Shown here piece after piece: positions 21,627 to 32,142 of a stretch of DNA of 64,000 nucleotides. The notes beneath the pieces were generated by a model. It saw nothing but the letters and a program-made list of their open reading frames with translations. It was not told where the DNA came from and did no database searches. How positions within the stretch are numbered: position 1 is the first letter of the stretch; every line of letters begins with the position of its first letter. Made by a program: the position numbers and the translations under genes. Source of the stretch: Phytoseiulus persimilis (taxonomy: Eukaryota; Arthropoda; Arachnida; Mesostigmata; Phytoseiidae); the NCBI GenBank assembly GCA_037576195.1, contig CM075101.1:54498001-54562000 (forward strand), read 5' to 3'.

Positions 21627-22124
21627 CTAGGGTTGAGAGACGAGCTCCGTGGTTGGCATGTAGGGGCCATCAACTGCCGGGTTTGGCGATGGATTTGCAA
21701 ATGAATGATAGTTTCTACGCTCATCGTAGATCAGGCAAAGGACCGTGATTCCCAGAATAACTGCCAATGCGAGTATAGCGCCTGCGCTTGCAAAAGCATA
21801 GTGCAGAAACCTGTTGTCAATGATGACAGGGGGAAGGACGGGATAGTGTTGATCCCGGAATTCTCTCCAAATTTGTTTGCAACCCACAGCAGGAAGAAGA
21901 GGCCTCGGACAGACCACGGACTCGGATGCCTCATTGTAACATGCCGATGCTGAGCGTGTACAGGCGCATTGGAAACCGGTTGGTTTCTTGCTAATTGTAC
22001 AGCTGATGTTTAACGGAACACAGGCGTCATCGCAGTCTTCGAAGCGAAAATACTTCGGAGACGCGAATCGGACAGAGAGAACGTAGAGCGTGAACACTAT
22101 GAACAAGATTGTGGTAGCGACCAT
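21627..22124 (-). pseudogene. Env-like membrane protein ORF, copy B, truncated
   Basis: Same start, signal peptide, eight-Cys ectodomain and transmembrane helix as the 19,110-19,793 copy (Q19 is Arg, K135 is Glu). A 7-bp insertion in the tail shifts the frame, ending the protein at 165 residues, and the downstream sequence then runs into the duplication junction. Confidence 0.8.
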
Positions 22125-23673
22125 GGTCGCAAACCGATCAGTGTTCGGAGACGCTCGAAGATTGGTTTGTGAAGTGGTTTCGTCAGACCGTCACTGAGAT
22201 TCTCTGTCGTCGGAATATATCGATATTCGACTTGTTTACGTTCGTGTAGTTGACGAATGAAGGAGAATCTCGTAGAAATGTGTTTTGTACGCTTGTGGAA
22301 TACTGGATTCTCTATGAGCTTTATCGCTCCAATGTTGTCCACGACGATCACTGGACGAGAAGTGATTCGTAATTCTTGGAAGACTGTTCGAAGCCAGAGA
22401 GCAGACTTTGAGCAGTCAGTGACCGCTATGAACTCGCTCTCGGTGGAGGGTAGTGAGACTGATCGTTGCTGTTGGGAAGACCACAGGACTGGACCGCCGG
22501 CAAGTGTGACAAGTGAGCCACTTACCGAGCGTCGGGTCTGTTTACAAGCAGCGAAATCGGCGTCCGAATAAAGCTCAAGCGTTTCAGCTAGCGGAGTGGA
22601 CGAGCTTCCGGAGTGAAGAGTTGACAGGTTGGGTGTCGCCTGCAAATAACTTAGGATCTTGAGTGCTGCCTGCCATTGTTGTTCTGAATAGTTCTCAAGG
22701 AAGCGAGCTGGGGAACCAACGGAGAAACAGACATCTGGTCGCGTACAGATAGGTAAGAACGTGAGAGCGCCAAGAAGTTGACGATAAGGTCGATCTTCTG
22801 CGCGAGTTTCAGTAGTAGGCTCAATGCCGTATATTCCCGAGTCTGCGGGAATTGAGACGGGACGACAGTCCTCAAGATTGAACCTTTTCAGGATGTTTCT
22901 GATGTACTTGTACTGGTTGAGCCAGATATTGTGATCGGAATCGATATGAATCTGAATGCCAAGGAAAAGACACAGAGGAGAAGTCTTGAGTTTGAATGAT
23001 TTTCCCAGTTTGGCGAGTGTATCTGTAATCAAGTGTTCATGCGTCGATGCGATTAGCCCATCATCGACGTACACTGCTAGCATTAGGAGTTCGCCGTTCG
23101 AGCCGTGCCAGTAGAATAGGCACTGATCGGCTTGGCTCTGAGGGAAGTTGAGATTGCCAATTTTTGATTCCAGCATCGCGGAGCTTTTTTGAGCTCGTAT
23201 AGACTTTTGTGCAACAGGCATACCCTGCCGGTGTCATCTGACCATCCGGGGGGTTGAGTCATCCAGATTTGTTCCTGGAGATCGCCATAGAGGAAGGCAG
23301 CAGTTACGTCAAATTAAAGAAGTTTTAGACGCATTGATGCACTAGTGGCAAGCAAAACGCGGACAGTGTCTAGCCTGGCTACAGGGCTAAATAGCTCCTG
23401 AAATTCTTGACCGGGAATTTGATTATAACCGCGAACAACGAGACGTGCACGGTAACGGTCCATTTCGTTTTCAGCATTGGTTTCCCTGCGGAAGACCCAG
23501 CGACAAGTTACGGGTTTCTCGTTCTGTGGTGGGTCGACCAATGTCCAAACACCATGAGCTTTAAGTGCGGCCATTTCCTCAGCCATTGCTTCTTCCCAGT
23601 ACTCTGCTTCTGGGCTCGCAAGTGCCTGTGCAAGAGTCTGTGGCTCAGGTGAAGAGGGCGCTGCTAGCTGCAC
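22097..23673 (-). pseudogene. Copia RT/RNase H, tandem copy B
   Basis: As copy A: N-terminal RT block from 23,673, TAA near 23,314, frameshift near 23,166, then the YVDD box and RNase H to 22,097. It differs from copy A by a few substitutions, most of them changing an amino acid (for example Glu/Asp, Phe/Ser, His/Gln), as expected without selection. Confidence 0.85.
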
Positions 23674-23715
23674 CTCTGCTTCGTAGCGCTTTGGCTTACG
23701 AAGGTTCGTACGGCG

Positions 23716-25146
23716 TCAAAGGTTCATTTTCATTGGCTCCATTGGGGGTATCGTGATCGAGCGCGTAGCTGCAGAATCACTTTTGTCAGCCGAGTCAAAT
23801 GCTCCAGGCGGAAAGGGCTCCTCGTCAGGATGCCGGTCCTCAACGATGCTATGGCAATCGGAGGAATCATGCGCGTCCATAAAATCAGTAGCTTCATCGC
23901 CGGTTCCCAAACCGGGGACATGCGCTGCACTCTTTGGTGCCTTCCCCAAGAACCTGACGTCTTTGGTTTGCCTAATTGAGGGAGAAGAACCTGGGAGATA
24001 CACACGAAAGCCGTCAACACGGTCGGTGTAACCGATCAGAAACGCGGGGATGCCGCGGTGTGTCCATTTGTCAGTTTTTCCTTCGTTGTAGATGAAGCAG
24101 GGGGAGCCGAAAGGGCGCAGATGAGAGATTTTTGGTTTCAATTTGTAGATTGTTTCGTACGGAGACTTGTTTGTCTGGGGACAAACGTCTACGATATTGA
24201 GAAAAAAAACGGCACATCTGCAAGCTTCTGGCCACAAGAATTTCGGAAGTTTTGAATCGAGGAGCATGGTTCTAGCGAGTTTAGTGATAGTTTGATTTTG
24301 ACGTTCTGGGGAGAGCAGGCAACATGGCTCATGACGAGCTCTGCGCCGATTGAAGCTGGAGAAGCTTTGACTTGACCATTATAGAATTCTAGGCCGTGGT
24401 CACGAAGAGTTGCTTGACTTGAGTACCGCTCTGAGTGTGAAACCAACTGAGGAATTGCTAGATGAGACCGGGAGCTTGATCTTCGGTTTTGAGCGAGAAG
24501 ATTCGATTGAAACGAGATACGGTATCTTTCATATTCATAAAGTAACGTTCTCCTTTGAGACCAGGAGTTGACATTGGACCACACAGATCGGTGGAAATGT
24601 ATCCCAGAGACCGTGGTGCAGCTGAATCGGGTTTCGAGCGATACGTCGCCCGACTCAGTTTTCCTTCAATACAGGTAGTGCAGGTGATCTGGTCCCTTTT
24701 GGAGGGAATCCCCTCTCGAGCTAAAGATTGCTGAACTTGGCGTTTATTAACGTGTCCAAGTGTTTCATGAGCACTCTGCAGAGTGACTGATTGTGACGAA
24801 GAAGCAAGCATTCGGCAGATATGGGAACCGCCACAGCTGTAGCTCGGAGGGCAAAAAGGCCGTCGTTCACTCGAACCCTGAGAGTAGCTAAGTCTCGGTT
24901 CGAGCGAGGGGTGGTCTTAGTGGCAGTAATTGACCAATTGTCATTCATCAGACAGGCCATCGACACGAGGTTTCGCCTCATTTCGGGCACATAGAGAACC
25001 TCATGGAGATGTAAAAGAGTTTCTCCATTGGAGCCGTCCACAACAAGCAAGATCTCGCCTTCACCAAACGCTTGAAGTTGTTGGTGACCACCGACTTTCA
25101 CAGTACGGGGACGAGAGTATGCGAGATAATTTCGGAAAAAATCCAA
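23716..25146 (-). pseudogene. Copia protease/integrase region
   Basis: Three frames in order. 25,146-24,721 is the GAG-pre-integrase region (LHEVLYVPEMRRNLVSM). 24,811-24,458 contains the H-x4-H/C-x2-C zinc finger (HETLGHVNK...CTTC) and the first catalytic Asp (ISTDLCGPM). 24,584-23,716 carries the second Asp (RDHGLEFYN), a glutamate-containing ERQNQTI block and the integrase C-terminus (LRPFGSPCFIYN). Changes of frame near 24,460 and 24,300 show at least two indels. Confidence 0.8.
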
Positions 25147-25304
25147 ATCATTGCAAATATTGTGGGTTGCCCCAGAGCCGATTAACCATACCGAGGAATC
25201 AAGATTGTTATGCGCAGCAGAGGCAATGTGAACCTCGACATCAGATCCGAAGGGATCGATTGTCTCAGCATTATAGGCTGTTGGGCGAGAACTGCGCCTC
25301 TGCT

Positions 25305-26051
25305 TCAGAGGTGGCTGGCGTGAGCGTGGGGGTTGGGTGGAAACACGACGTCGAGAAGGTTGGCTTGATCGCCAAGCATTAGCGGGTGGAGCTTGAGTTG
25401 GATTGGAGGCGACTCTTCGGTTTTGATTTGAGTTCTGGTAGCGAGCATTGGAGTTGGAGTTGTACGAGTTAGAATTGAAGCGGGAAGTTGAAAATTATTC
25501 GAAGGACGTGATTGAGGTCGGTAAGACGAGTTCTGATTACGACGATTGTCGTATTGAGCACGATTGTTGAAGTTGGGTCGTCGATTTGAGCGAATAGAGA
25601 GACGAGAGAACAAGGCGGTCGGATCCGCCTGGGAGGAGTTTTCACGTCGCATTGCTTCTTCACAGAGGAAAACGTAAAGGTTGAAAAGAGTCTGATCGAT
25701 TCCGGTTTTAACACTCCAGAACAAACGGAGACCTTCCCAGGACGAGGGCAAGCTCTGCAAGAGACGCTGGCATGCCTGTTTCTCGTCCACCTTCGTGCCA
25801 GCAAGCGCGATGCGCTGCATAATTTGTTGGAAATTATCGACATTCTTCGTCGTAGATTTCGAAGAATTGAAGCGGAAGTTATAGAACGAGCTAAGAGCCA
25901 TGTCTTGAGCAATACCGCTTGTTTGAGCAAAACGCTTCTTTAGTGCCTCATAGAGATCTTTCGCATTGAGATCATGGGTAGAAATGCTGCAGTACTTGGC
26001 TATCAGAACGGGGGAGATTGTGTTCCGGAGTCCAGACATAAGATGAGGCAC
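25305..26051 (-). pseudogene. Copia Gag (UBN2-type), N-terminus missing
   Basis: A 248-codon frame with the capsid pattern of copia Gag (LYEALKKRFAQT, then QRLLQSLPSSWEGL). It has no ATG at its start and lacks the usual first ~50 residues, so the element is truncated here. The segment between this frame and 25,146 holds the nucleocapsid/protease junction in another frame. Confidence 0.75.
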
Positions 26052-26307
26052 ATCTTAACATAAGTTGACAGATGGTCTAGTTTGTAGGTCGGAGAGGTTG
26101 TAAACCCGACTCCGTACTCTTGATTTCATGTGGACTGTCTGTATCAGTCCCTTACATCTGCTGTCGGGGTTGGAACCCCGATTTCGTTGCATTTCCCAGA
26201 CGTCGTGACTTGGGAGTACTGTGAGTCATCTGAGTGTGTCATGCTCTCAGACGCGTGCGAGATCTGAGCCCGACAGGCTTCAGATTCTGATCTCCAACAC
26301 CCTCAAA

Positions 26308-27470
26308 ATGGAATTCAATCCGGAAACCCTCAGAGCTGATCCCACATTCGACATCTGCAGTCAGTGTGAGGAGAAGCTGATGGGGACGGACATGAACCCC
26401 AACGGCTCTGTAATCTTACAGTGTCACACCTGCGCAGGGTCAGAGCGACTTGCTCTGATGACTGAGCGGGCTGCTGCTCTAAACTATATTGAGTGGCAGA
26501 ACCAAGAAGTAAAGGCTAGGGACTCCAAATTGGCTAGCCTCGCAGCAACCGTTGCTGCAACAGAGGCAAGATGTGCCGAACTCGAAAACCAACTGAGGGA
26601 AGCAATCAGCCTAAGTCCCATGCAGTTTAAGACGGCACCGCCTAAACAGGTCTACCGTGAACCTATAGTGTTGGTATGCATGAACCGACACTGTGCCGAT
26701 CTGTTCCCGTCGAACACCACATATGCGCTCCTCAACAAACACAGAGGACTGAGAGTCAGGACGTACGGGCCTCTCTCCACCACGCAGCTCTGCCAAAAGG
26801 CAGCAGCTGGGCTGGAGAAGGCAGACTACACTTGCTCTGCCGCAGTCCTCGTGTGGGGAGGTCAAAGTGTCTTTCAAGAGGCCTCGTACCAGAAGAGCGA
26901 GGCTGTCGCGGAAGCGCAGCAAGCACTCGAGGAGCTCGGGAGACACAAGAAAGTCAACAGGGCAGTCTACACAACCTTCCGTGTAGAAAACAAGAACTAT
27001 GGCCACTCTGCGAACATCGACAACCTGCTGACTCAGCTGCAGGGCAGCACTGAGACAATAGATCTCAGGTATATTTCAGAACGCCCGGCGTTCAACTCTA
27101 ACCAGGGCTGGAATAAAGCTGGAAAGGTCGAGGCAATGATCAGGATTAGTCGCCGAAAGGCGGAGGCCTGCATATACCCTCGGCCGAGATCGATCAGCTG
27201 CTGTCCGACGGCGCAAATCTGTGTGCGCAGCCGGAACCCAAGGTCGAGACAACCGAGACCAAGGAGAAACCCTCCACCTCTGGTGCTCGTAACGCTCGGA
27301 CCCGTCCGAGCAATTTCGGAGGCGACCCCAGGCGTCCGAGCCACATAGATCAGACCTCTGGTCGAGTCCCCGACTTGGATCGACCACACTTCAATAAGCC
27401 GCAGCCACCAAGAGGCACGGGAAGAAAAAGAAGTGTGGGAGATACCTTACTCGAGTTGGGGACCAGATGA
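26308..27470 (+). pseudogene. LINE ORF1 with zinc ribbon, coiled coil and SGNH-like domain
   Basis: The ATG at 26,308 (A at -3, G at +4) opens a frame whose residues 17-46 form a C-x2-C...C-x2-C zinc-binding pair (CSQCEEK, CHTCAG). A predicted coiled coil follows (about 65-105), then a globular alpha/beta domain (from about 118) whose layout (VLVCMNRHCAD, then AAVLVWGGQ) resembles a degenerate SGNH/esterase fold as in CR1-group ORF1 proteins. That assignment is tentative. Near 27,160 the natural frame is lost; the better continuation, Pro/Ser/Arg-rich, runs in another frame to TGA at 27,468-27,470. The role would be RNA binding and chaperone activity. Confidence 0.6.
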
Positions 27471-27489
27471 AATAAAAATTAATTTTCGC

Positions 27490-29765
27490 ATTAAGATTGG
27501 TGTTTTCAACATGCAAGGGCGGAAAACCCAGCCAAGTGGGAAAGTCTCTACCAAGACCTACTCAAAATTGAATCTGGGAGACTATTAGACCACTATGATA
27601 TCCTCCTCCTCTCAGAAACCCACCTGATGAACCTAGAAAATCCACCTCGGATGGAAGGGTTCACAGTTCACGGGAACAATCGAAAAGGGCCCTCTGATAG
27701 TAAATCATCCGGTGGAAGAGGGATACTTATCCGATCTACCATGGACGAGATACGCTGGACCGAAAAAGGCGCTGATTTCATTGCAATAGGAGCTGGGATA
27801 GGAAACCGAGAATGGGTCTTCATCTCAGTCTACGTCGCCATCGCCGATCTGAACTCGAATAATGAACAATTCCGACATATAGGAGATGTTATCCGAGCTA
27901 GAGTTGAGAAGGACACCAAGCTAGTGATTGCGGGCGACATGAGCGCCCATATCTAACAGCTTGACGGAAGACTAGATGGCCGGGGCCGGCTCATCTTTGA
28001 GCTAGCCGACCAACACGACCTCACAATTCTGAATCTGTCCGGAAAATGCGAAGGGAGGATCACCCGAACACAGAGTGGTCATTCGTCCTCAATCGACTAT
28101 GTACTCTGCAACGCTGCAGCATACCGAGAGGTCATGTCCATGCACATAGACGAGAACAAAGAAGTCCTTAACTGGAGCGACCATAACCTCATTACCCTAC
28201 ACCTCTGTAAGGGCAAGAGAAACGGAAAACTCCAAAAGGCACGAGTGAAAGTATTACGGTTACAAAAAGCAGCGGAAACAGCCACAAGTGAACTGGAAGC
28301 TTTTGTCAGATCACCAAGGTCGGCCAACTACAGGGGTCTGGTGACTACCCTCCAAAATGCAATGACCAAAAGTACTAAACTCGTCAGTGTAGACACGAGA
28401 AAGAGAATACTCACCCCCGGAATATCACGACTTTCGAGATATTGAAGGGAACAGAATCGTGCATGGAGGAAAGTCAGACACACTGGAATCGGCGTGGAAG
28501 AAGCGAAAAGGCAGTATCGGATAGCACAAGACGCTGTCCAAACCGAAATCGCGGACCAACTCCATATCAGGGATCGTGGAATGTACGACCAAATAATGAG
28601 AGCCCCCAGACAAGCAAAAACCAAAGCATTCTGGGAGTACATCAAGAAGAACGAGAGAAAGGCACCAGACAGGATACGAATAGTAAATGAAGCTGGTAAC
28701 GATGTCCAACCGCTAGATATGACAGCTTACCTTACTAGAGTAGCAAACCACCTGCTGGAAGCCGAAGACAATCCTAACCATATGGATCGACGCTTCCTCT
28801 CGAGGCCACGAGTCGATCTTGTCACAACAGGTTCGGAGGTAAAAACCACCTTGGCGGGAATCTCCGTGAATTCAGCCACTGGACCCGACAAGATACCGAC
28901 GAAAATCCTCAAAGCATTGAACGATATCGGCTACGAATATGTCTCCGATGTATTCAATGAGATTCTGGAAGGCACTCACGAGCTGCCGACGGAATGGAGG
29001 ATAGGCAGGGTCTCCCTTCTTGAAAAACCAGACTCAACGAAGGGAAACCTCACCACTTACAGACCCATCACTGTATCCGATGTCATGTATCGAGTATTCA
29101 CCAAAATACTGGGGAAACACATACAAAAATGGACAGAGGAGACAAAAAAACTATCGGAGATGCAAGATGGGTTCAGGAAAGATCGCCGGGGCGAGCACAA
29201 CATTTTTGTTCTAACAACGGCAATTGAGACCGCTAGAGCCCAACAAACGGGTCTGATTCGCGTGTTCTTGGATGCTACGAAAGCCTTCGATCGCATCGAT
29301 CGACGGAAGCTGTGGCAAACCCTTGAGGAAAGAGGAATGAACCTAACACTGATTGAGCTCATTAAACAGCCGTATGAAGACACCTACATCTTCATTCAAT
29401 ACGGTGACCACACCTCGAACGAGATGTCCATACCCACCGGACTTCGTCAGGGATGTCCTCCATCTCCGATCCTCTTCAGCCTGTATATCGCAGATCTCGA
29501 GCGGAAACTACTCTCAAAAGAGATTGGCTTCAGATTAGCGAAGAAAGGCAATTCCTGGGACGTGAAAGAGAAAAAATACTTCACGATCCCAGGCCTGATG
29601 TTTGCCGACGACATCGTTCTTATGGCACTCGAATGGAAGGATATGGAAACGCTTTTGAAGATAACAACAGAGTTTGGAGACGCCCGGTTCATCAAATTCA
29701 ATCCTCAAAAGAACGGCACATTGGTTTTCTCTCGACCACCAAAGACACACATCCAAAATCGCAAC
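27490..29765 (+). pseudogene. LINE ORF2: endonuclease and reverse transcriptase, 5' portion
   Basis: Starts with IKIGVFNMQG, the beginning of the APE endonuclease. After an indel near 27,540 one frame runs to 29,765, broken by TAA (27,954) and TGA (28,443). Endonuclease motifs: YDILLLSETHL, IAGDM, SSIDYVLCN, WSDHNLI. RT motifs: TGPDKIPTKILK, YRPITVSDVMYR, FLDATKAFDRIDR, GLRQGCPPSPILF and FADDIVLMA. The frame is cut in the RT thumb region by the gypsy LTR. One frameshift and two stops mean it is inactive. Confidence 0.88.
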
Positions 29766-29939
29766 TGTGGTGTCGCGTAGTGAACCACACGTACCGTCGT
29801 CGTGCGAGAGACACTCATGTTTATTGAACGTTCCCTTATATCTAGCAGCGCGGCACCTTGGCCTGCTGCGGGGAGATCTCTTCCGATCCCCTCGCCTTAT
29901 CCATTGGCGGCATGTTCGTATCCCTACGGGGATATTACA
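29766..29939 (-). repeat. 3' LTR of gypsy element 2
   Basis: Plus-strand reading TGTGGTGTCGCG...GATATTACA. Matches 34,261-34,434 with three substitutions. Confidence 0.95.
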
Positions 29940-29950
29940 CTCTCCCTTCC
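29940..29950 (-). other. Polypurine tract of gypsy element 2
   Basis: GGAAGGGAGAG on the minus strand immediately precedes the 3' LTR, the usual plus-strand primer site. Confidence 0.75.
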
Positions 29951-30189
29951 ATAATTAAGTCTGACTCCACCACTGATACAAGAGCCGTGATTATTTTAGA
30001 GTAAAACTTAGCACAATACTTCTTATCTACACGAAGTCGCCGTACCTAACTGGTTTCTTAATTATGCGTGTTGTCCTTCTCGGCTGTGTGGTCGGCGGTT
30101 GGGTGGCCCATTCTTCCTCGGATTCTTCTTGGCTTCGATCTAGGTCTATTAGCCGATCCGTTTCCTGCTCCCGTGACGTCTCTCTTGGC

Positions 30190-30720
30190 TCATGGGGGGC
30201 CGGGCAGAGTCTGTGCCGAATCTGGCTCCTCCTGCTCCGACTGCGAAAAGGTTGAGTCGCCCCACATCATTGGCTCGGTTTCTTGCGCGTTCGTTTGGTG
30301 CCTCATCGTCCCTCCGGCCACCAGCCGCTCCTCTGCTGGCCCAGCGGGCTGGACTTTTGCTATGCGGTTACGATGCCACCATTTTCCGTCGTCCGTGCTG
30401 TACACGTTTCTTCCTTTTCTTCGTGTGATCTGTACCGGAGGTCCGAACTTGGCTTCGCCCTTTCCTGCCTGTGGTTTCCTTATCCGCACCCACTGCCCTG
30501 GAGACAGAGTTCCCTCAACCGCGGCTCTTCGTTGGTCAGCGTACTTCTTCTGTTTTTCCTGTTTCTTCTCAACCCTGGCGCGCACCAATGTTTCATTTCT
30601 GTTTCCGGATCCTGGCGCTCCTGCGACATCTAGTTTGGTCCTCATTCGTCGTCCGTGTAGTAATTCCGATGGTGATCTTCCCGTTGTTGCCTGCAGCGTC
30701 GCGTTGTAAGCGCCGACCAT
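30190..30720 (-). pseudogene. Gypsy element 2 integrase C-terminal part
   Basis: 176 codons continuing the integrase after a small deletion near 30,815 (NATLQATTGRSPSELLHGRR is the conserved post-catalytic segment). It then has a basic GPY/F-like region and a short acidic tail. The deletion removes the sequence that should hold the third catalytic residue. No env gene follows; 29,951-30,189 is non-coding 3' UTR. Confidence 0.8.
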
Positions 30721-30767
30721 CTGGGCTATTCTTCCCGGTACGTCTCCGCCAAGTCGGGATGTTGTTT

Positions 30768-32138
30768 CTAGAAAACCGCCCAGCGTACGATTGAAACCAC
30801 AAGCGCATTTCCCATCGGGTGATACACTGCCGTTCTATGATGTGAGATTCCATTTTCGTTCAGAAATCGAGTGAACTCCCCGCTCACAAATTGGGGTCCG
30901 TTGTCGGTGGATACATACTTCGGAATGTCCTCTCGGTCGAACAGACGCTGGAACATGTTTACCACCTGGCGGGTTGTCACCTCCGGCAGTAACTCCACCT
31001 CTGCCCATTTCGAATAGTAGTCGATCACAACAAATGCGAAACGGTGTCGGGATCCTGCTGAATAGTCAGTTCCTCGAATGTCGACCGCAATTTTCTCCCA
31101 CGGGTGCTCCGGCCATTCCGTCACCGTGATGGGAGCCGTCTTTGGTTTCAACACCCGATCACTATTCGCGCAGATTCTGCAGTTCCGAATTGCTTCATCC
31201 ACGAACCGATCCATTGCCGGCCACCAATACACTCGTCGCAGCCACTGTTTCGTGCGAACCATCCCTTGGTGAGCGTCGTCGTGGGCTAGCTCGAATGCTT
31301 TCTGACGTAGACTTTTCGGGAGAACAACCTTTTCTTGACGTAAGAGTATTCCGCCCTTTTCTGCCAGCTCCGTGATTACCGAGGACCATTCTTTTCTACT
31401 TATTCTAGGGCACTTAGTTCTCAGCCACCTTTTTACCTGCTCTAGTTCTACGTCCGCCTTAGTTTGCTCCGAAATTTCGTTCCGTGACAACGGCCTTGAT
31501 GCCGGGTATAACTGGGCAACCACTATTTCGTTTTCCCCATCGACAGTGAATCGGTTGTCCAATGGTAGCCGGGATAGCATATCTGGTACGTTATTACTGG
31601 AGCCCGGTCGGTACTCGACTGCGAAGTTATATCCCCTGAGCCGCTCGACCCAACGCGCGATGCGCAGCGATGCCCTGCCGGTGCCACCCGTTCCCATCAG
31701 CGTCACCAACGCCTGGTGGTCTGTTCTGAGAGTGAATCTTCGTCCGTACACGTACACGTGCCACTTCTCTATCGCGAACACGCACGCCAGCGCCTCCTTC
31801 TCGCCGACCGAGTATCGTCTCTGTGCATCGCTGAACGCGCACGACGTGAAAGCCACCGGCCGCTCTCCGTCGGCATGTCGTTGTAACAGCGCAGCGCCAC
31901 ATCCCACGCCTGACGCATCGCAAGCCACGACGATGTCTTTCCCGCAGTCGAAAATCTCCAACGGTTTAGCCTCCACTATTGCTCGTTTCATTTTCTCGAA
32001 CGCTTCTCTCTGATCGGGGCCCGATTCGAATCGCCTTTCATTGTTTTGGCTATCCTTCTTGAGGAGCCGTCTCATTGGCTCCGTGATCCTTGAGAAATTC
32101 GGCACACATCTCATGTAGAAGCTCGCCGTCCCTAACAC
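30768..32138 (-). pseudogene. Gypsy element 2 RT thumb, RNase H and integrase core
   Basis: The frame starts at LGTASFYMRCVPNFS (end of RT). It carries RNase H (VVACDASGVGCGAALLQ, about 31,930; LRTDHQALV, about 31,735), the integrase zinc finger (HQGMVRTKQW...CRICAN) and two integrase Asp (AVDIRGTDY, about 31,080; VSTDNGPQF, about 30,915). It ends prematurely at 30,768 by frameshift inside the NGxxER region. A frameshift near 32,215 separates it from the upstream frame. Confidence 0.88.
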
Positions 32139-32142
32139 TGAC

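Larger units (their letters stand above)
21541..23871. repeat. Tandem duplication unit B (2,331 bp) of copia 3' half
   Basis: Unit B and unit A (19,217-21,540, 2,324 bp) lie head to tail and differ at roughly a dozen positions plus one 7-bp insertion (AGACGAG, near 21,638). The junction at 21,540/21,541 joins the membrane-protein tail to the region between integrase and RT, with two bases of microhomology (TG). Confidence 0.9.
19106..26055 (-). mobile_element. Ty1/copia retrotransposon with extra 3' ORF and tandem-duplicated 3' half
   Basis: On the minus strand the order is gag, zinc-finger integrase, integrase core, reverse transcriptase, RNase H, then a membrane-protein ORF. Integrase before RT defines the copia group. 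The gag lacks its N-terminus, so the element is 5'-truncated at about 26,055, where LINE sequence begins; no 5' LTR is present. The segment from late integrase to the membrane ORF occurs twice in tandem (21,541-23,871 and 19,217-21,540). Confidence 0.88.
26056..29765 (+). mobile_element. LINE (APE-type non-LTR retrotransposon), 5' part
   Basis: Contains a presumptive 5' UTR, ORF1 and the endonuclease-RT part of ORF2. It is interrupted at 29,765 by a Ty3/gypsy element and resumes at 34,435, ending at the AATC-type tail near 35,514. Removing the insertion gives a LINE of about 4.8 kb. The exact 5' end is not defined; the boundary with copia is approximate. Confidence 0.85.

Noticed and set aside
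28494..29780. Separate genes for each LINE ORF2 fragment
   Set aside because: 27,627-27,956, 28,134-28,445 and 28,494-29,765 share one reading frame interrupted by two stops and form a single ORF2.
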